Source of the DNA: an uncultured Peptococcaceae bacterium
GTDB lineage: Bacteria > Bacillota > Desulfotomaculia > Desulfotomaculales > Desulfocucumaceae
NCBI GenBank assembly: GCA_958417755.1
Contig: CATZDY010000062.1
Coordinates: forward strand, 1-15,253
DNA: 15,253 nt
Reading direction: 5' to 3'
Shown here: positions 6,234 to 13,695 of the stretch, piece by piece
Layout: the number at the start of each line of letters is the position of its first letter
Position numbering within the stretch: the stretch's first letter is position 1
Program-made: the position numbers and the translations under genes
The notes under the pieces: generated by a model
Databases searched by the model: none
The model's input: the letters and a program-made list of their open reading frames with translations, nothing else
What the model was told of the DNA's origin: nothing

Positions 6234-9200
6234 TGCCTTTGCGTACAGATATAAAAAAGGTCATGGTCATTGGTTCAGGGCCTATTGTCATTGGCCAGGC
6301 AGCGGAATTTGACTACGCAGGAACCCAAGCTTGCCGGGCTTTGAAGGAAGAAGGCCTGGAGGTGGTATTGGTCAATTCCAATCCTGCCACCATTATGACA
6401 GATGCCAACATGGCCCACCGGGTGTATTTAGAGCCCTTGACCACGGAATTTATCACAGAAGTAATTCGCCAGGAAAAACCCCAGGGGTTGTTGCCCACTT
6501 TGGGGGGCCAAGTGGGGTTGAATCTGGCGGTGGAATTGGCAGAAATGGGGGTTTTGGAAGAGCACGGGGTTGAGCTTTTGGGCACTTCTTTAGAAGCCAT
6601 TAAGCGGGCTGAGGACAGGGAATTGTTCAAGGAAATGATGGAAACCATTGGGGAACCCATTCCAGAAAGCGCCATTGTATCCTCTGTGGCTGAAGCGGTG
6701 GCCTTTGCCAATGAAATTGGCTATCCGGTGATTGTGCGGCCAGCCTATACCTTAGGGGGAACCGGGGGCGGTATTGCCAGCAATGAGGAGGAACTGCGGG
6801 ATATCGCCAGCCGGGGCTTGAAATACAGCATCATTGGCCAAGCCCTCATTGAGCGCAGTGTGGCTGGATGGAAAGAAATTGAGTATGAAGTAATGCGGGA
6901 CGGGGCGGACACTTGCATTACCATTTGCAATATGGAAAACATTGACCCCATTGGGGTGCATACGGGAGACAGTATTGTGGTGGCGCCTACCCAAACGTTG
7001 AGTGATAAAGAACACCAAATGATGCGTACCGCTTCTTTAAAAATCATCCGCTCTTTGAAAATCGCCGGGGGTTGTAATGTGCAATTCGCCTTTGAACCTG
7101 TGAGCGGACAATATTATGTCATTGAAGTGAATCCCCGGGTTTCCCGTTCTTCTGCTTTGGCTTCCAAAGCCACGGGTTACCCCATTGCCAAAGTTACGGC
7201 AAAGATTGCCATTGGCTATCGTTTGGATGAGATTTTGAATGCTGTGACAGGCAAAACTTATGCTTGTTTTGAACCCACCATTGATTACCTGGTGGTCAAA
7301 TATCCCCGTTGGCCCTTTGATAAATTTACCCAGGCAGACCGGATTCTGGGGACGCAAATGAAAGCCACTGGGGAGGTAATGTCCATTGACCGCAGTTTTG
7401 AGGCTGCTTTATTGAAATCCATTCGTTCTTTGGAAGCTGGACTCACAGGCTTGTATTTGCCTGGTGCGGAGCAGATGGATGATAGGGAATTGAGCCATTT
7501 GATTATGTATCCAGATGACCGGCGGTTGCTGGCTGTGGCTGAGGGCCTACGTCGGGGCATGACAGTGGAGCAGTTGTACGAGCTTACCAAAATAGAGCCC
7601 TTTTTCTTGGAAAAAATCAAGAATATTGTTGATTTTGAAACCCTTTTTGCCCAACAAGCAGCTTCTGGATTGGCCAATGTATCCCGGGATATCATGGCCC
7701 AAGCCAAGGAATTGGGTTTTTCGGACGCTATTTTGGCTTCTTTGGCCCAGGTACCAGAGCAGGATGTGTTGGCTTATCGAGAGAGTTTGGGGATTATCCC
7801 GGTATACAAAATGGTGGATACCTGTGCTGCTGAGTTTGACGCAGTCACGCCCTATTATTATTCTTGCTATGACCAAGAGGATGAAGCGCCCTTTTCGCCC
7901 CATAAAAAAGTGGTGGTATTGGGTTCTGGGCCTATTCGCATTGGCCAGGGCATTGAGTTTGATTATTGTTCCGTGCATTCGGTGTGGGCCTTGCGGGAGC
8001 AAGGGGTGGATGCGGTGATTATCAACAACAATCCAGAAACCGTAAGCACGGACTTTGATACAGCGGACCGCTTGTATTTCGAGCCTTTGGTACCAGAGGA
8101 TGTGTTGCACATTGTGAAAAAGGAAAAGCCTGAAGGGGTGATTGTCCAGTTTGGGGGCCAAACGGCCATCAATTTGGCCCGCCCTTTGTTGGATGCAGGC
8201 ATTCCGGTGTTAGGGACTTCAGTGGACGACATTGACCAGGCTGAGGATCGGGAACGGTTCGACCAACTGCTCATTGCCTTGGGGATTCCCAAGCCCCCGG
8301 GGAGAACCGCTTTTTCTGTGGAAGAGGCCTTGGTCATTGCCGGGGAAATCGGGTTCCCGGTGTTGGTTCGCCCCTCTTATGTTTTAGGCGGCCGGGCCAT
8401 GGAAATTGTATACAATCAGGACGAGCTGTTGAATTATATGGAAACTGCTGTGAAAGTAACGCCAGAACATCCGGTATTGGTGGACAAGTATTTATTTGGC
8501 AAGGAAATTGAAGTGGATGCCTTGGCAGACGGAGAAACGGTGCTAATTCCCGGCATTATGGAACACATTGAAAGGGCCGGGGTCCATTCCGGAGATAGCA
8601 TTGCTGTGTATCCCAGCCGTTCCTTGGAACAAAAGCACAAAGAACAAATTGAGGACTATACCACCAAGCTGGCCTTGGCGTTGCATGTCAAGGGACTGAT
8701 TAATATTCAGTATGTGTTGCATGATGATGCAGTGTATGTCTTGGAAGTAAATCCCCGTTCCAGTCGTACTGTGCCTTATATGAGCAAAATCACCGGGGTT
8801 CCCATGGTGAACTTGGCCACCCGCATCATTATGGGGGCAACCTTACAGACCATGGGGTATCAAGGTGGATTGCATCCGGAGAGCAAGTTTGTGGGGGTTA
8901 AGGCGCCGGTATTTTCTTTCTCCAAGCTTAGCCGGGTGGATATCAGCCTAGGGCCGGAAATGAAATCCACCGGGGAAGTGCTGGGTGTGGATCCAGATTA
9001 CGCTGTGGCTTTGTACAAGGCCTTGGTGGCTTCAGGTTGTCTCTTCCCCCGCCAGGGGACCATTTTGGTGACCATTGCAGATAAAGATAAGGAAGAAATG
9101 CTGCCCATTGTGCGGGGTTTTTCCCAATTGCCGGGTTACAAAATTTGTGCCACCACCGGAACAGCGGCCTTTTTAGCTGAACACGGCATGAAGGTAGAAC

Positions 9201-9484
9201 GGGTGAATAAAGTGGGAGAAGGATTCCCCAACATTGAAGAGCTCATCCGGGTGGGGAAAATCAATATGGTGCTCAATACCCTGACCAAGGGCAAAGCGCC
9301 GGAGCGGGACGGTTTCCGGATCCGCCGGGCAGCAGTGGAATTCGGAGTGCCTTGCCTTACTTCTATTGATACGGCTTGGGCTATTTTGGAAGTTTTGGTG
9401 TCCATTAAAAAGGGCGCAACCTTCCAACTACGGCCTTTACAGGATTATGGAATCAAAGAACATAAACAAGCATACAGTTCTTGA
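6233..9484 (+). CDS. pyrAB: Carbamoyl phosphate synthase large subunit
   Basis: PyrAB (CarB) uses two ATP, bicarbonate and ammonia to make carbamoyl phosphate. At 1083 residues it is full length (family about 1070). The two homologous halves are obvious: GSGPIVIGQAAEFDY near residue 14 and GSGPIRIGQGIEFDY near residue 564, each followed by an ATP-grasp domain with a metal-binding EVNPR motif (EVNPRVSRSSA and EVNPRSSRTVP). The last 140 residues or so, from about 945 (ILVTIADKDK ... TTGTAAFLAEHG), form the MGS-like allosteric domain that senses nucleotides. ATG at 6233 is preceded by GGGAGGTG and overlaps the pyrAA stop codon by one base. A strong stem-loop follows the stop. No truncation is seen. 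Confidence 0.97.
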   Translation: MPLRTDIKKVMVIGSGPIVIGQAAEFDYAGTQACRALKEEGLEVVLVNSNPATIMTDANMAHRVYLEPLTTEFITEVIRQEKPQGLLPTLGGQVGLNLAVELAEMGVLEEHGVELLGTSLEAIKRAEDRELFKEMMETIGEPIPESAIVSSVAEAVAFANEIGYPVIVRPAYTLGGTGGGIASNEEELRDIASRGLKYSIIGQALIERSVAGWKEIEYEVMRDGADTCITICNMENIDPIGVHTGDSIVVAPTQTLSDKEHQMMRTASLKIIRSLKIAGGCNVQFAFEPVSGQYYVIEVNPRVSRSSALASKATGYPIAKVTAKIAIGYRLDEILNAVTGKTYACFEPTIDYLVVKYPRWPFDKFTQADRILGTQMKATGEVMSIDRSFEAALLKSIRSLEAGLTGLYLPGAEQMDDRELSHLIMYPDDRRLLAVAEGLRRGMTVEQLYELTKIEPFFLEKIKNIVDFETLFAQQAASGLANVSRDIMAQAKELGFSDAILASLAQVPEQDVLAYRESLGIIPVYKMVDTCAAEFDAVTPYYYSCYDQEDEAPFSPHKKVVVLGSGPIRIGQGIEFDYCSVHSVWALREQGVDAVIINNNPETVSTDFDTADRLYFEPLVPEDVLHIVKKEKPEGVIVQFGGQTAINLARPLLDAGIPVLGTSVDDIDQAEDRERFDQLLIALGIPKPPGRTAFSVEEALVIAGEIGFPVLVRPSYVLGGRAMEIVYNQDELLNYMETAVKVTPEHPVLVDKYLFGKEIEVDALADGETVLIPGIMEHIERAGVHSGDSIAVYPSRSLEQKHKEQIEDYTTKLALALHVKGLINIQYVLHDDAVYVLEVNPRSSRTVPYMSKITGVPMVNLATRIIMGATLQTMGYQGGLHPESKFVGVKAPVFSFSKLSRVDISLGPEMKSTGEVLGVDPDYAVALYKALVASGCLFPRQGTILVTIADKDKEEMLPIVRGFSQLPGYKICATTGTAAFLAEHGMKVERVNKVGEGFPNIEELIRVGKINMVLNTLTKGKAPERDGFRIRRAAVEFGVPCLTSIDTAWAILEVLVSIKKGATFQLRPLQDYGIKEHKQAYSS

Positions 9485-9487
9485 ACG

Positions 9488-9514
9488 CAATCGGTGGGCA
9501 ATCCCCACCGATTG
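9488..9514 (+). other. Perfect 11-bp stem-loop between pyrAB and pyrK
   Basis: CAATCGGTGGG (9488-9498) pairs perfectly with CCCACCGATTG (9504-9514) around a 5-nt loop, four bases after the pyrAB stop. No T-run follows, so it does not look like an efficient intrinsic terminator. It could be an mRNA processing or stability element that sets pyrKDF levels apart from pyrAB; this role is inferred. Confidence 0.7.
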
Positions 9515-9606
9515 TTATCCATGCTGGCTTGGTCGGACAAAACACTGCCCAGGGAATTTCTCATGAGGAAACGTTAGTATGAGGGACAATGAGAGGGGAG
9601 ACTGGT

Positions 9607-10407
9607 TTGGTATATTGTAGCGAATTTCCCATACGCGCCAACAAAAAGGTTTTGCCAGGACATTGGTTGATGAGCATTGAAGCCCCTGCCATTGCCCAAA
9701 GGGCTCAGCCAGGACAATTTGTGCATATTCGTTGTCAACAGGGGGCAGATCCCCTTTTGCGCAGACCTTTGAGCCTGCATCAAGTGGATCGCAAAAAAGG
9801 ATTGATTCAGTTGTTGTACCGTGTGGTGGGCCGGGGTACAACTTTGATGGCCCAAAAGAAGGCCGGGGATTTGGTGGATGTATTGGGTCCCTTGGGACGG
9901 GGGTTTACCTTGCCATTGCCCGGGGAATCGGTGGTATTGGTTGGTGGTGGCATTGGCGTGGCGCCTTTGGTGGGTTTGGCCCAAGCCATATGTTCTGCGG
10001 GCCACCGGTTGGATTTTATCATGGGCGCTTCCACTGCTGACCAGCTGCTGCCAGAGGCCTTGTTGCCTTTGCCTGCTTCTTCCTTGCATTGGGCTACGGA
10101 TGATGGTTCCAAAGGGTACCATGGGTTGGTCACTTCTTTATTGCGCAGCCTGGTGAAGGGAGGTGCTGGTTACCAGCGCCTTTACGGATGCGGGCCAATG
10201 CCCATGCTGAAGACTTTGACTGTTTTGGCTGAGGAATTGGGCATCCCAGGGGAGATTTCTCTGGAAGAGAAAATGGCCTGCGGGATGGGAGCTTGTCTGT
10301 CCTGTGTATGCAAAATCAAAGATGCTGCAGGCCAAGGGTTTACCTATGAACGGGTTTGTACCCAAGGCCCGGTATTTGGACTGGAGGAGGTGTATCATGA
10401 AGGCTAA
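9607..10407 (+). CDS. pyrK: Dihydroorotate dehydrogenase electron transfer subunit
   Basis: PyrK carries electrons from PyrD to NAD through FAD and a 2Fe-2S cluster. The 266-residue protein has the FAD-binding motif RRPLSL at 52-57, a nucleotide-binding glycine loop GGGIGVAPL, and a C-terminal cluster of cysteines C225-X4-C230-X2-C233-X17-C251, the pattern of PyrK iron-sulfur ligands; an extra Cys235 is present. I prefer the TTG start at 9607 because GAGGGGAG ends 6 nt before it. An in-frame ATG at 9589 is the alternative and would add six residues, but its possible ribosome site is only about 3 nt away. It overlaps pyrD by 11 nt, fitting the heterotetramer they form. Confidence 0.93.
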   Translation: MVYCSEFPIRANKKVLPGHWLMSIEAPAIAQRAQPGQFVHIRCQQGADPLLRRPLSLHQVDRKKGLIQLLYRVVGRGTTLMAQKKAGDLVDVLGPLGRGFTLPLPGESVVLVGGGIGVAPLVGLAQAICSAGHRLDFIMGASTADQLLPEALLPLPASSLHWATDDGSKGYHGLVTSLLRSLVKGGAGYQRLYGCGPMPMLKTLTVLAEELGIPGEISLEEKMACGMGACLSCVCKIKDAAGQGFTYERVCTQGPVFGLEEVYHEG

Positions 10408-11311
10408 GCTGGCGGTCAATTTAGGTGGTATTGCCATGAAGAATCCTGTCACCACAGCTTCCGGTACCTTTGGTTACGGGGCGGAATACGGCAAATTGGT
10501 GAATCTCAATGCTTTGGGCGCTATTGTCATCAAAGGCACTACCTTGCGGCCAATGCCCGGCAATCCTGTGCCCCGGATTGTGGAAACCCCCGGGGGCATG
10601 CTCAATGCCATTGGTTTGCAAAATCCCGGGGTAGAAGGTCTATTGCATGAAATCATGCCTTTTTTAGAACAGTACGATGTGCCGGTGATTGTGAATATTT
10701 CCGGCAATACAGTGGAAGAGTATGCCCAGCTGGCTGGAATTTTAGATCAAATTGCCGGCATAGCGGGCCTTGAAGTGAACATTTCTTGTCCTAATGTTAA
10801 AAAGGGAGGCTTACAATTTGGCAGTGACCCCCAGTCTGCGGGGGAAGTGACCCGGGCGGTGCGGCAATCTACTTCTTTGCCTGTGATTGTGAAACTATCT
10901 CCCAATGTGACCAGTATCGTAGCCTTGGCTGAGGCTGTTGCTTCTGCGGGAGCCAATGCTTTATCCATGATCAATACTTTGTTGGGCATGGCCATTGATA
11001 TCCACCGGCGCAAGCCAGTGTTGGGCAATGGAATGGGGGGACTATCCGGCCCAGCCATCCGTCCGGTGGCGGTGCGGGCTGTATGGCAAGTATACCAACA
11101 GGTGAAGCTGCCCATTTTAGGCATGGGGGGCATTGTTACGGCAGAGGATGCTTTGGAATTCATCATGGCCGGAGCCACGGCAGTGGCAGTAGGAACAGCT
11201 AATTTTATCAATCCCAGGGCCACTGTGGAGGTTATAGATGGTTTGACTCGATTTATGGAGGAACATCAGATACAAGATATCCAAGAATTGGTGGGCATTG
11301 CCCATAGATGA
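10397..11311 (+). CDS. pyrD: Dihydroorotate dehydrogenase, class 1B catalytic subunit
   Basis: PyrD oxidises dihydroorotate to orotate using FMN; with PyrK it passes electrons to NAD. The 304-residue TIM-barrel protein has the expected ASGTFGYG near the N-terminus, the active-site base Cys131 in NISCPNVKKGG (Cys marks class 1, in contrast to Ser in membrane-linked class 2), and GMGGIVTAEDALEFIMAGA for FMN phosphate binding. ATG at 10397 has GGAGGAGG six to seven nucleotides upstream, inside the end of pyrK, with which it overlaps by 11 nt. The PyrK partner directly upstream supports class 1B rather than the fumarate-dependent 1A type. Confidence 0.96.
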   Translation: MKAKLAVNLGGIAMKNPVTTASGTFGYGAEYGKLVNLNALGAIVIKGTTLRPMPGNPVPRIVETPGGMLNAIGLQNPGVEGLLHEIMPFLEQYDVPVIVNISGNTVEEYAQLAGILDQIAGIAGLEVNISCPNVKKGGLQFGSDPQSAGEVTRAVRQSTSLPVIVKLSPNVTSIVALAEAVASAGANALSMINTLLGMAIDIHRRKPVLGNGMGGLSGPAIRPVAVRAVWQVYQQVKLPILGMGGIVTAEDALEFIMAGATAVAVGTANFINPRATVEVIDGLTRFMEEHQIQDIQELVGIAHR

Positions 11312-11351
11312 GGGGAAACTGTTGACTGAAAAAAGCAGAAGGGGGAATATC

Positions 11352-12071
11352 ATGCAGGGAAAAGAGCGTTTGATTGTAGCTTTGGATGTACCCCAAAAGG
11401 AGCAAGCCTTGGAACTGGTGGGGTTATTGGCACCCCAGGTGGGTATGTTCAAGGTGGGTATGGAGCTATTCTACAGCCTGGGCGGGGATATGGTGCGGGC
11501 CATCAAGGAACGCCAGGGGAAAGTGTTTTTGGATTTAAAAATGCACGACATTCCCAATACTGTGGCCAGTGCAGTGGCAGTGGTGGCCCGGCTGGGGGTG
11601 GATATTGTAAATGTCCATGCAGCCGGGGGACTGGCCATGATGCAGCGGGCTGGGGATGTAGCCCGGGAAACAGCCCTGGCAGCTGGTTTTGTTCCTCCTA
11701 AGGTGATTGCTGTTACTGTGCTCACCAGTATCAATCAGGAGATGTTTAGCCAAGAAATTCGTTTACCTGGGACCATAGAAGAGCAGGTGGTGCATTGGGC
11801 TCTGTTAGCTCAAAAGGCAGGATTGGACGGAGTGGTGGCCTCTTCCTGGGAGATCGAGGCCATTCGCCGGCACTGTGGCAAGGATTTTCTCATCATTACT
11901 CCTGGGGTCCGCCCTGCAGGGAGTGCTTTGGGAGATCAACAGCGGGTGATGACTCCAGCCCAGGCAGTACAAAAAGGGGCCAGTTATGTGGTGATCGGTC
12001 GTCCCATCTTGCAGGCAGATAGTCCTTTGGATAGTGCGAAGAAAATCGTTGCAGAATTAAAAAACGCCTAA
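11352..12071 (+). CDS. pyrF: Orotidine 5'-phosphate decarboxylase
   Basis: PyrF removes CO2 from OMP to give UMP. The 239-residue length is typical for the bacterial family 1 enzyme. It begins with LIVALDVP, has the catalytic charged network DLKMHDIPNT with Asp61, Lys63 and Asp66, and ends with the phosphate-binding ITPGVRPAG and VIGRPILQA segments. ATG at 11352 follows GGGGGAA; an open frame back to 11298 overlaps pyrD and has no family-like residues. It is the last gene of the operon before a strong two-way terminator, so pyrE downstream is probably transcribed separately. Confidence 0.96.
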   Translation: MQGKERLIVALDVPQKEQALELVGLLAPQVGMFKVGMELFYSLGGDMVRAIKERQGKVFLDLKMHDIPNTVASAVAVVARLGVDIVNVHAAGGLAMMQRAGDVARETALAAGFVPPKVIAVTVLTSINQEMFSQEIRLPGTIEEQVVHWALLAQKAGLDGVVASSWEIEAIRRHCGKDFLIITPGVRPAGSALGDQQRVMTPAQAVQKGASYVVIGRPILQADSPLDSAKKIVAELKNA

Positions 12072-12121
12072 AATCATGTAAAAGGAAAGGCAATGATGGC
12101 CTTATGGGGGGTAACAAACAA

Positions 12122-12178
12122 GAAGAAAGGCGAGATTATCCGCCCCCATTTGGGAGAAGATTATCCCGCCCCTTTTTC
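12122..12178. terminator. Two-way terminator between pyrF and the spore protein gene
   Basis: GGCGAGATTATC (12129-12140) pairs with GATTATCCCGCC (12159-12170), ten of twelve positions on the plus strand, with an inner CCC/GGG hairpin in the loop. CCTTTTT follows on the plus strand. Read on the minus strand, eleven of twelve positions pair (one G-U) and TTTCTTCTT follows. It lies between two converging genes, so it can end both transcripts. Confidence 0.75.
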
Positions 12179-12184
12179 GTACCA

Positions 12185-12361
12185 TTACCGCTGAGGCAAG
12201 GTACTCTCAGCACGCATAATCGCTAGTTTCACCATGTTTCCGCAGTCTCTGGATGAAACGGAACCAAAGTCCCCATCCCTGGCTACCACATCAGCCACAC
12301 CAAGTTCCTGGGCCAATTCATACTTGAGCCTATCAGACATGATACTGCGGCGCCTACTCAT
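12185..12361 (-). CDS. Small acid-soluble spore protein, alpha/beta type
   Basis: Such proteins coat DNA in the forespore and protect it from UV and heat damage; they are degraded by the GPR protease at germination. The 58-residue product starts MSRRRSIMSDRLKYELAQEL. It contains YELAQELGV, which fits the GPR cleavage-site motif of the family (E-[IL]-A-x-E-[FL]-G), and SSRDCGNMVKLAI, which fits the conserved second helix. The MSRRR start is characteristic of clostridial members. The start ATG at 12361 has AAGGGG about 9 nt upstream; a longer open frame back to 12562 has no family-like residues. A sigma-G-like promoter lies at 12460-12488. The gene converges on pyrF and diverges from pyrE. It marks the organism as a spore former. 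Confidence 0.9.
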   Translation of the reverse strand: MSRRRSIMSDRLKYELAQELGVADVVARDGDFGSVSSRDCGNMVKLAIMRAESTLPQR

Positions 12362-12459
12362 AAGCCATCCCCTTTCCAATTGGAGGAAATTTCTTATTTT
12401 CAAGTTGCCCGTATTTCTCGGAAACAACAGTGTTGCTATGCAATTGTACTTGCTGGGAA

Positions 12460-12488
12460 TAGTATGTGCCAAAGGATAGGATCTATGC
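12460..12488 (-). promoter_or_regulatory. Forespore (sigma-G type) promoter of the spore protein gene
   Basis: On the minus strand, GCATA (12488-12484) matches the -35 consensus GHATR, and CATACTA (12466-12460) matches the -10 consensus CATnnTA, with a 17-nt spacer. This is the Bacillus sigma-F/G pattern and is placed correctly for a SASP gene, giving a leader of about 90 nt. Confidence 0.75.
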
Positions 12489-12552
12489 CTGGAATATTTT
12501 GACTTGTTTTGCCTAAAAGACAAAAAATCTTTTTGGATAGGAGTGTTGTCAT

Positions 12553-13125
12553 TTGGAATCACAGGAAGTAAAAGAAATTTTTGAAAAAACAGGGGCCATG
12601 TTAACAGGACATTTTCGTTTAACCTCTGGCAGGCATAGTGACCGCTATTTTCAATGTGCCTTGGTGCTCCAACATCCCCAATATTGTGCTCAATTATGCC
12701 AAACTTTGGCCCAAGCCTTTGCCCAAAAGCAGGTGGAGACTGTTATCGGTCCGGCTATGGGCGGTATTTTGGTGGCCTATGAGGTGGCCCGGGCTTTGGG
12801 GGTGCGCAGTATTTTTGCTGAACGGGAAGAGGGGCATATGACCTTTCGCCGGGGCTTTGCCATTCGTCCAGGGGAAAAAATCTTAGTGGTGGAAGATGTG
12901 ATTACCACCGGGGGTTCTGTGTTGGAAGTCATTGAAGCAGCCAAAGCCGCTGGGGGAGATGTGGTGGGTGCTGGTGTGCTGGTCGATCGCAGTGGAGGTA
13001 AGGCCAATTTAGGGGTTCATACCCATGCTTTATTGGAAATTCCCGCAGTTTCCTATGAACCTGACCAGTGTCCTCTTTGCCGGCAGGGGATCCCTGCCAT
13101 GAAACCAGGAAGCCGAAATCTTTAG
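12553..13125 (+). CDS. pyrE: Orotate phosphoribosyltransferase
   Basis: PyrE transfers the phosphoribosyl group of PRPP to orotate, giving OMP for PyrF. The 190-residue protein has GHFRLTSGRHSDRYF near the N-terminus, GPAMGGILVAYEVA, and the PRPP-binding motif VVEDVITTGG at residues 112-121. The C-terminus carries a CPLC pair followed by GIPAMKPGSR, a form seen in many clostridial and thermophile enzymes. TTG at 12553 is chosen because AGGAG lies 9 nt upstream and homology starts right after it. It is separated from the main operon by a terminator and a spore gene on the other strand. I see no PyrR-binding loop and no clear promoter in the 191-nt gap. A strong terminator follows. Confidence 0.95.
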   Translation: MESQEVKEIFEKTGAMLTGHFRLTSGRHSDRYFQCALVLQHPQYCAQLCQTLAQAFAQKQVETVIGPAMGGILVAYEVARALGVRSIFAEREEGHMTFRRGFAIRPGEKILVVEDVITTGGSVLEVIEAAKAAGGDVVGAGVLVDRSGGKANLGVHTHALLEIPAVSYEPDQCPLCRQGIPAMKPGSRNL

Positions 13126-13175
13126 CCTTTAACGCCTTAAGAGTATAAAACCTTTTTTCAATGATATTGCATGAT

Positions 13176-13220
13176 AAAACCGGACGGATGAGCCAGACGT
13201 CCGGTTTTGCTTATTTTTTG
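13176..13220 (+). terminator. Intrinsic terminator downstream of pyrE
   Basis: AAAACCGGACG (13176-13186) pairs perfectly with CGTCCGGTTTT (13198-13208) around an 11-nt loop. A second T-run TTTTTT follows at about 13214-13219. The A-rich 5' side could let it act on both strands. Confidence 0.92.
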
Positions 13221-13290
13221 CTTTTTCAACCAAAGGGAGGGAGATAGAAAAACAATATCCTGGGATGATTGGGAAAAGGAAAGATTTGAC

Positions 13291-13319
13291 TTGAAATATA
13301 TAGATTATCTATATATAAT
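13291..13319 (+). promoter_or_regulatory. Promoter of the padR gene
   Basis: TTGAAA (13291-13296), a 17-nt spacer and a perfect TATAAT (13314-13319) form a good sigma-A promoter. An overlapping TTGACT at 13286-13291 offers a less well spaced alternative. The palindromic operator candidate fills the spacer. Confidence 0.75.
13296..13316. promoter_or_regulatory. Palindromic operator candidate for the PadR regulator
   Basis: ATATATAGAT (13296-13305) and ATCTATATAT (13307-13316) form a perfect 10-bp inverted repeat around one central T, lying exactly between the -35 and -10. One more half-site, ATCTATATAT, occurs at 13329-13338 just before the ribosome site. A dimeric repressor bound here would block RNA polymerase, so self-regulation by PadR is likely, though inferred. 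Confidence 0.7.
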
Positions 13320-13356
13320 GTATTGGTAATCTATATATGGAGGTAAACAATTTGTT

Positions 13357-13695
13357 ATGGATAAAGGATTATTGAGTGGCAGTACCTCGATGTTGATTCT
13401 CAAATTATTGGCTGAAAAGGATATGTATGGGTATCAAATGATTGAAGAATTGGCCCGAAAATCTGACCAAACCTTTGCCTTAAAGGCAGGCACTTTGTAT
13501 CCTCTTTTACATGGACTTGAAAAACAAGGAATGGTCAATTCCTATGACGAGCAAGGAGACAAGGCTAGGGTAAGAAAGTATTATCATCTCACCAAAAAGG
13601 GCAAAAAAATGTTGGTTGATAAACAGGCTGAATGGAGAGCCTACACCAAAGCTGTGAATCAGGTCCTAAACGGAGGGATGCTTGATGGGGTGTGA
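13357..13695 (+). CDS. PadR family transcriptional regulator
   Basis: The 112-residue protein is a small winged-helix regulator. Residues 1-80 show the PadR pattern: GLLSGSTSMLILKLLAEKDMYGYQMIEEL, then LKAGTLYPLLHGLEKQGMV and the wing KYYHLTKKGKKML. The remaining short C-terminal helix would form the dimer. GGAGG lies 13 nt before the ATG, which is rather far, but the sequence start matches homologues. Its stop overlaps the next gene by 11 nt, and PadR genes are often paired with membrane-protein genes carrying a HAAS-like segment, as here. It probably represses its own operon through the palindrome in the promoter. The inducer is unknown. Confidence 0.92.
   Translation: MDKGLLSGSTSMLILKLLAEKDMYGYQMIEELARKSDQTFALKAGTLYPLLHGLEKQGMVNSYDEQGDKARVRKYYHLTKKGKKMLVDKQAEWRAYTKAVNQVLNGGMLDGV

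Noticed and set aside
9488..9520. Intrinsic terminator after pyrAB
   Set aside because: The stem is strong but no T-run follows, and pyrK continues the operon, so it is listed as a stem-loop only.
12234..12479. 81-codon plus-strand frame between pyrF and pyrE
   Set aside because: It lies antisense to the spore protein gene and its promoter, and has no family features.
12362..12552. Possible PyrR-binding loop or attenuator before pyrE
   Set aside because: No GGTCC-N-GTGAGGCC-like core and no T-tailed terminator were found between the spore gene and pyrE. TTGACT near 12499 has no matching -10.
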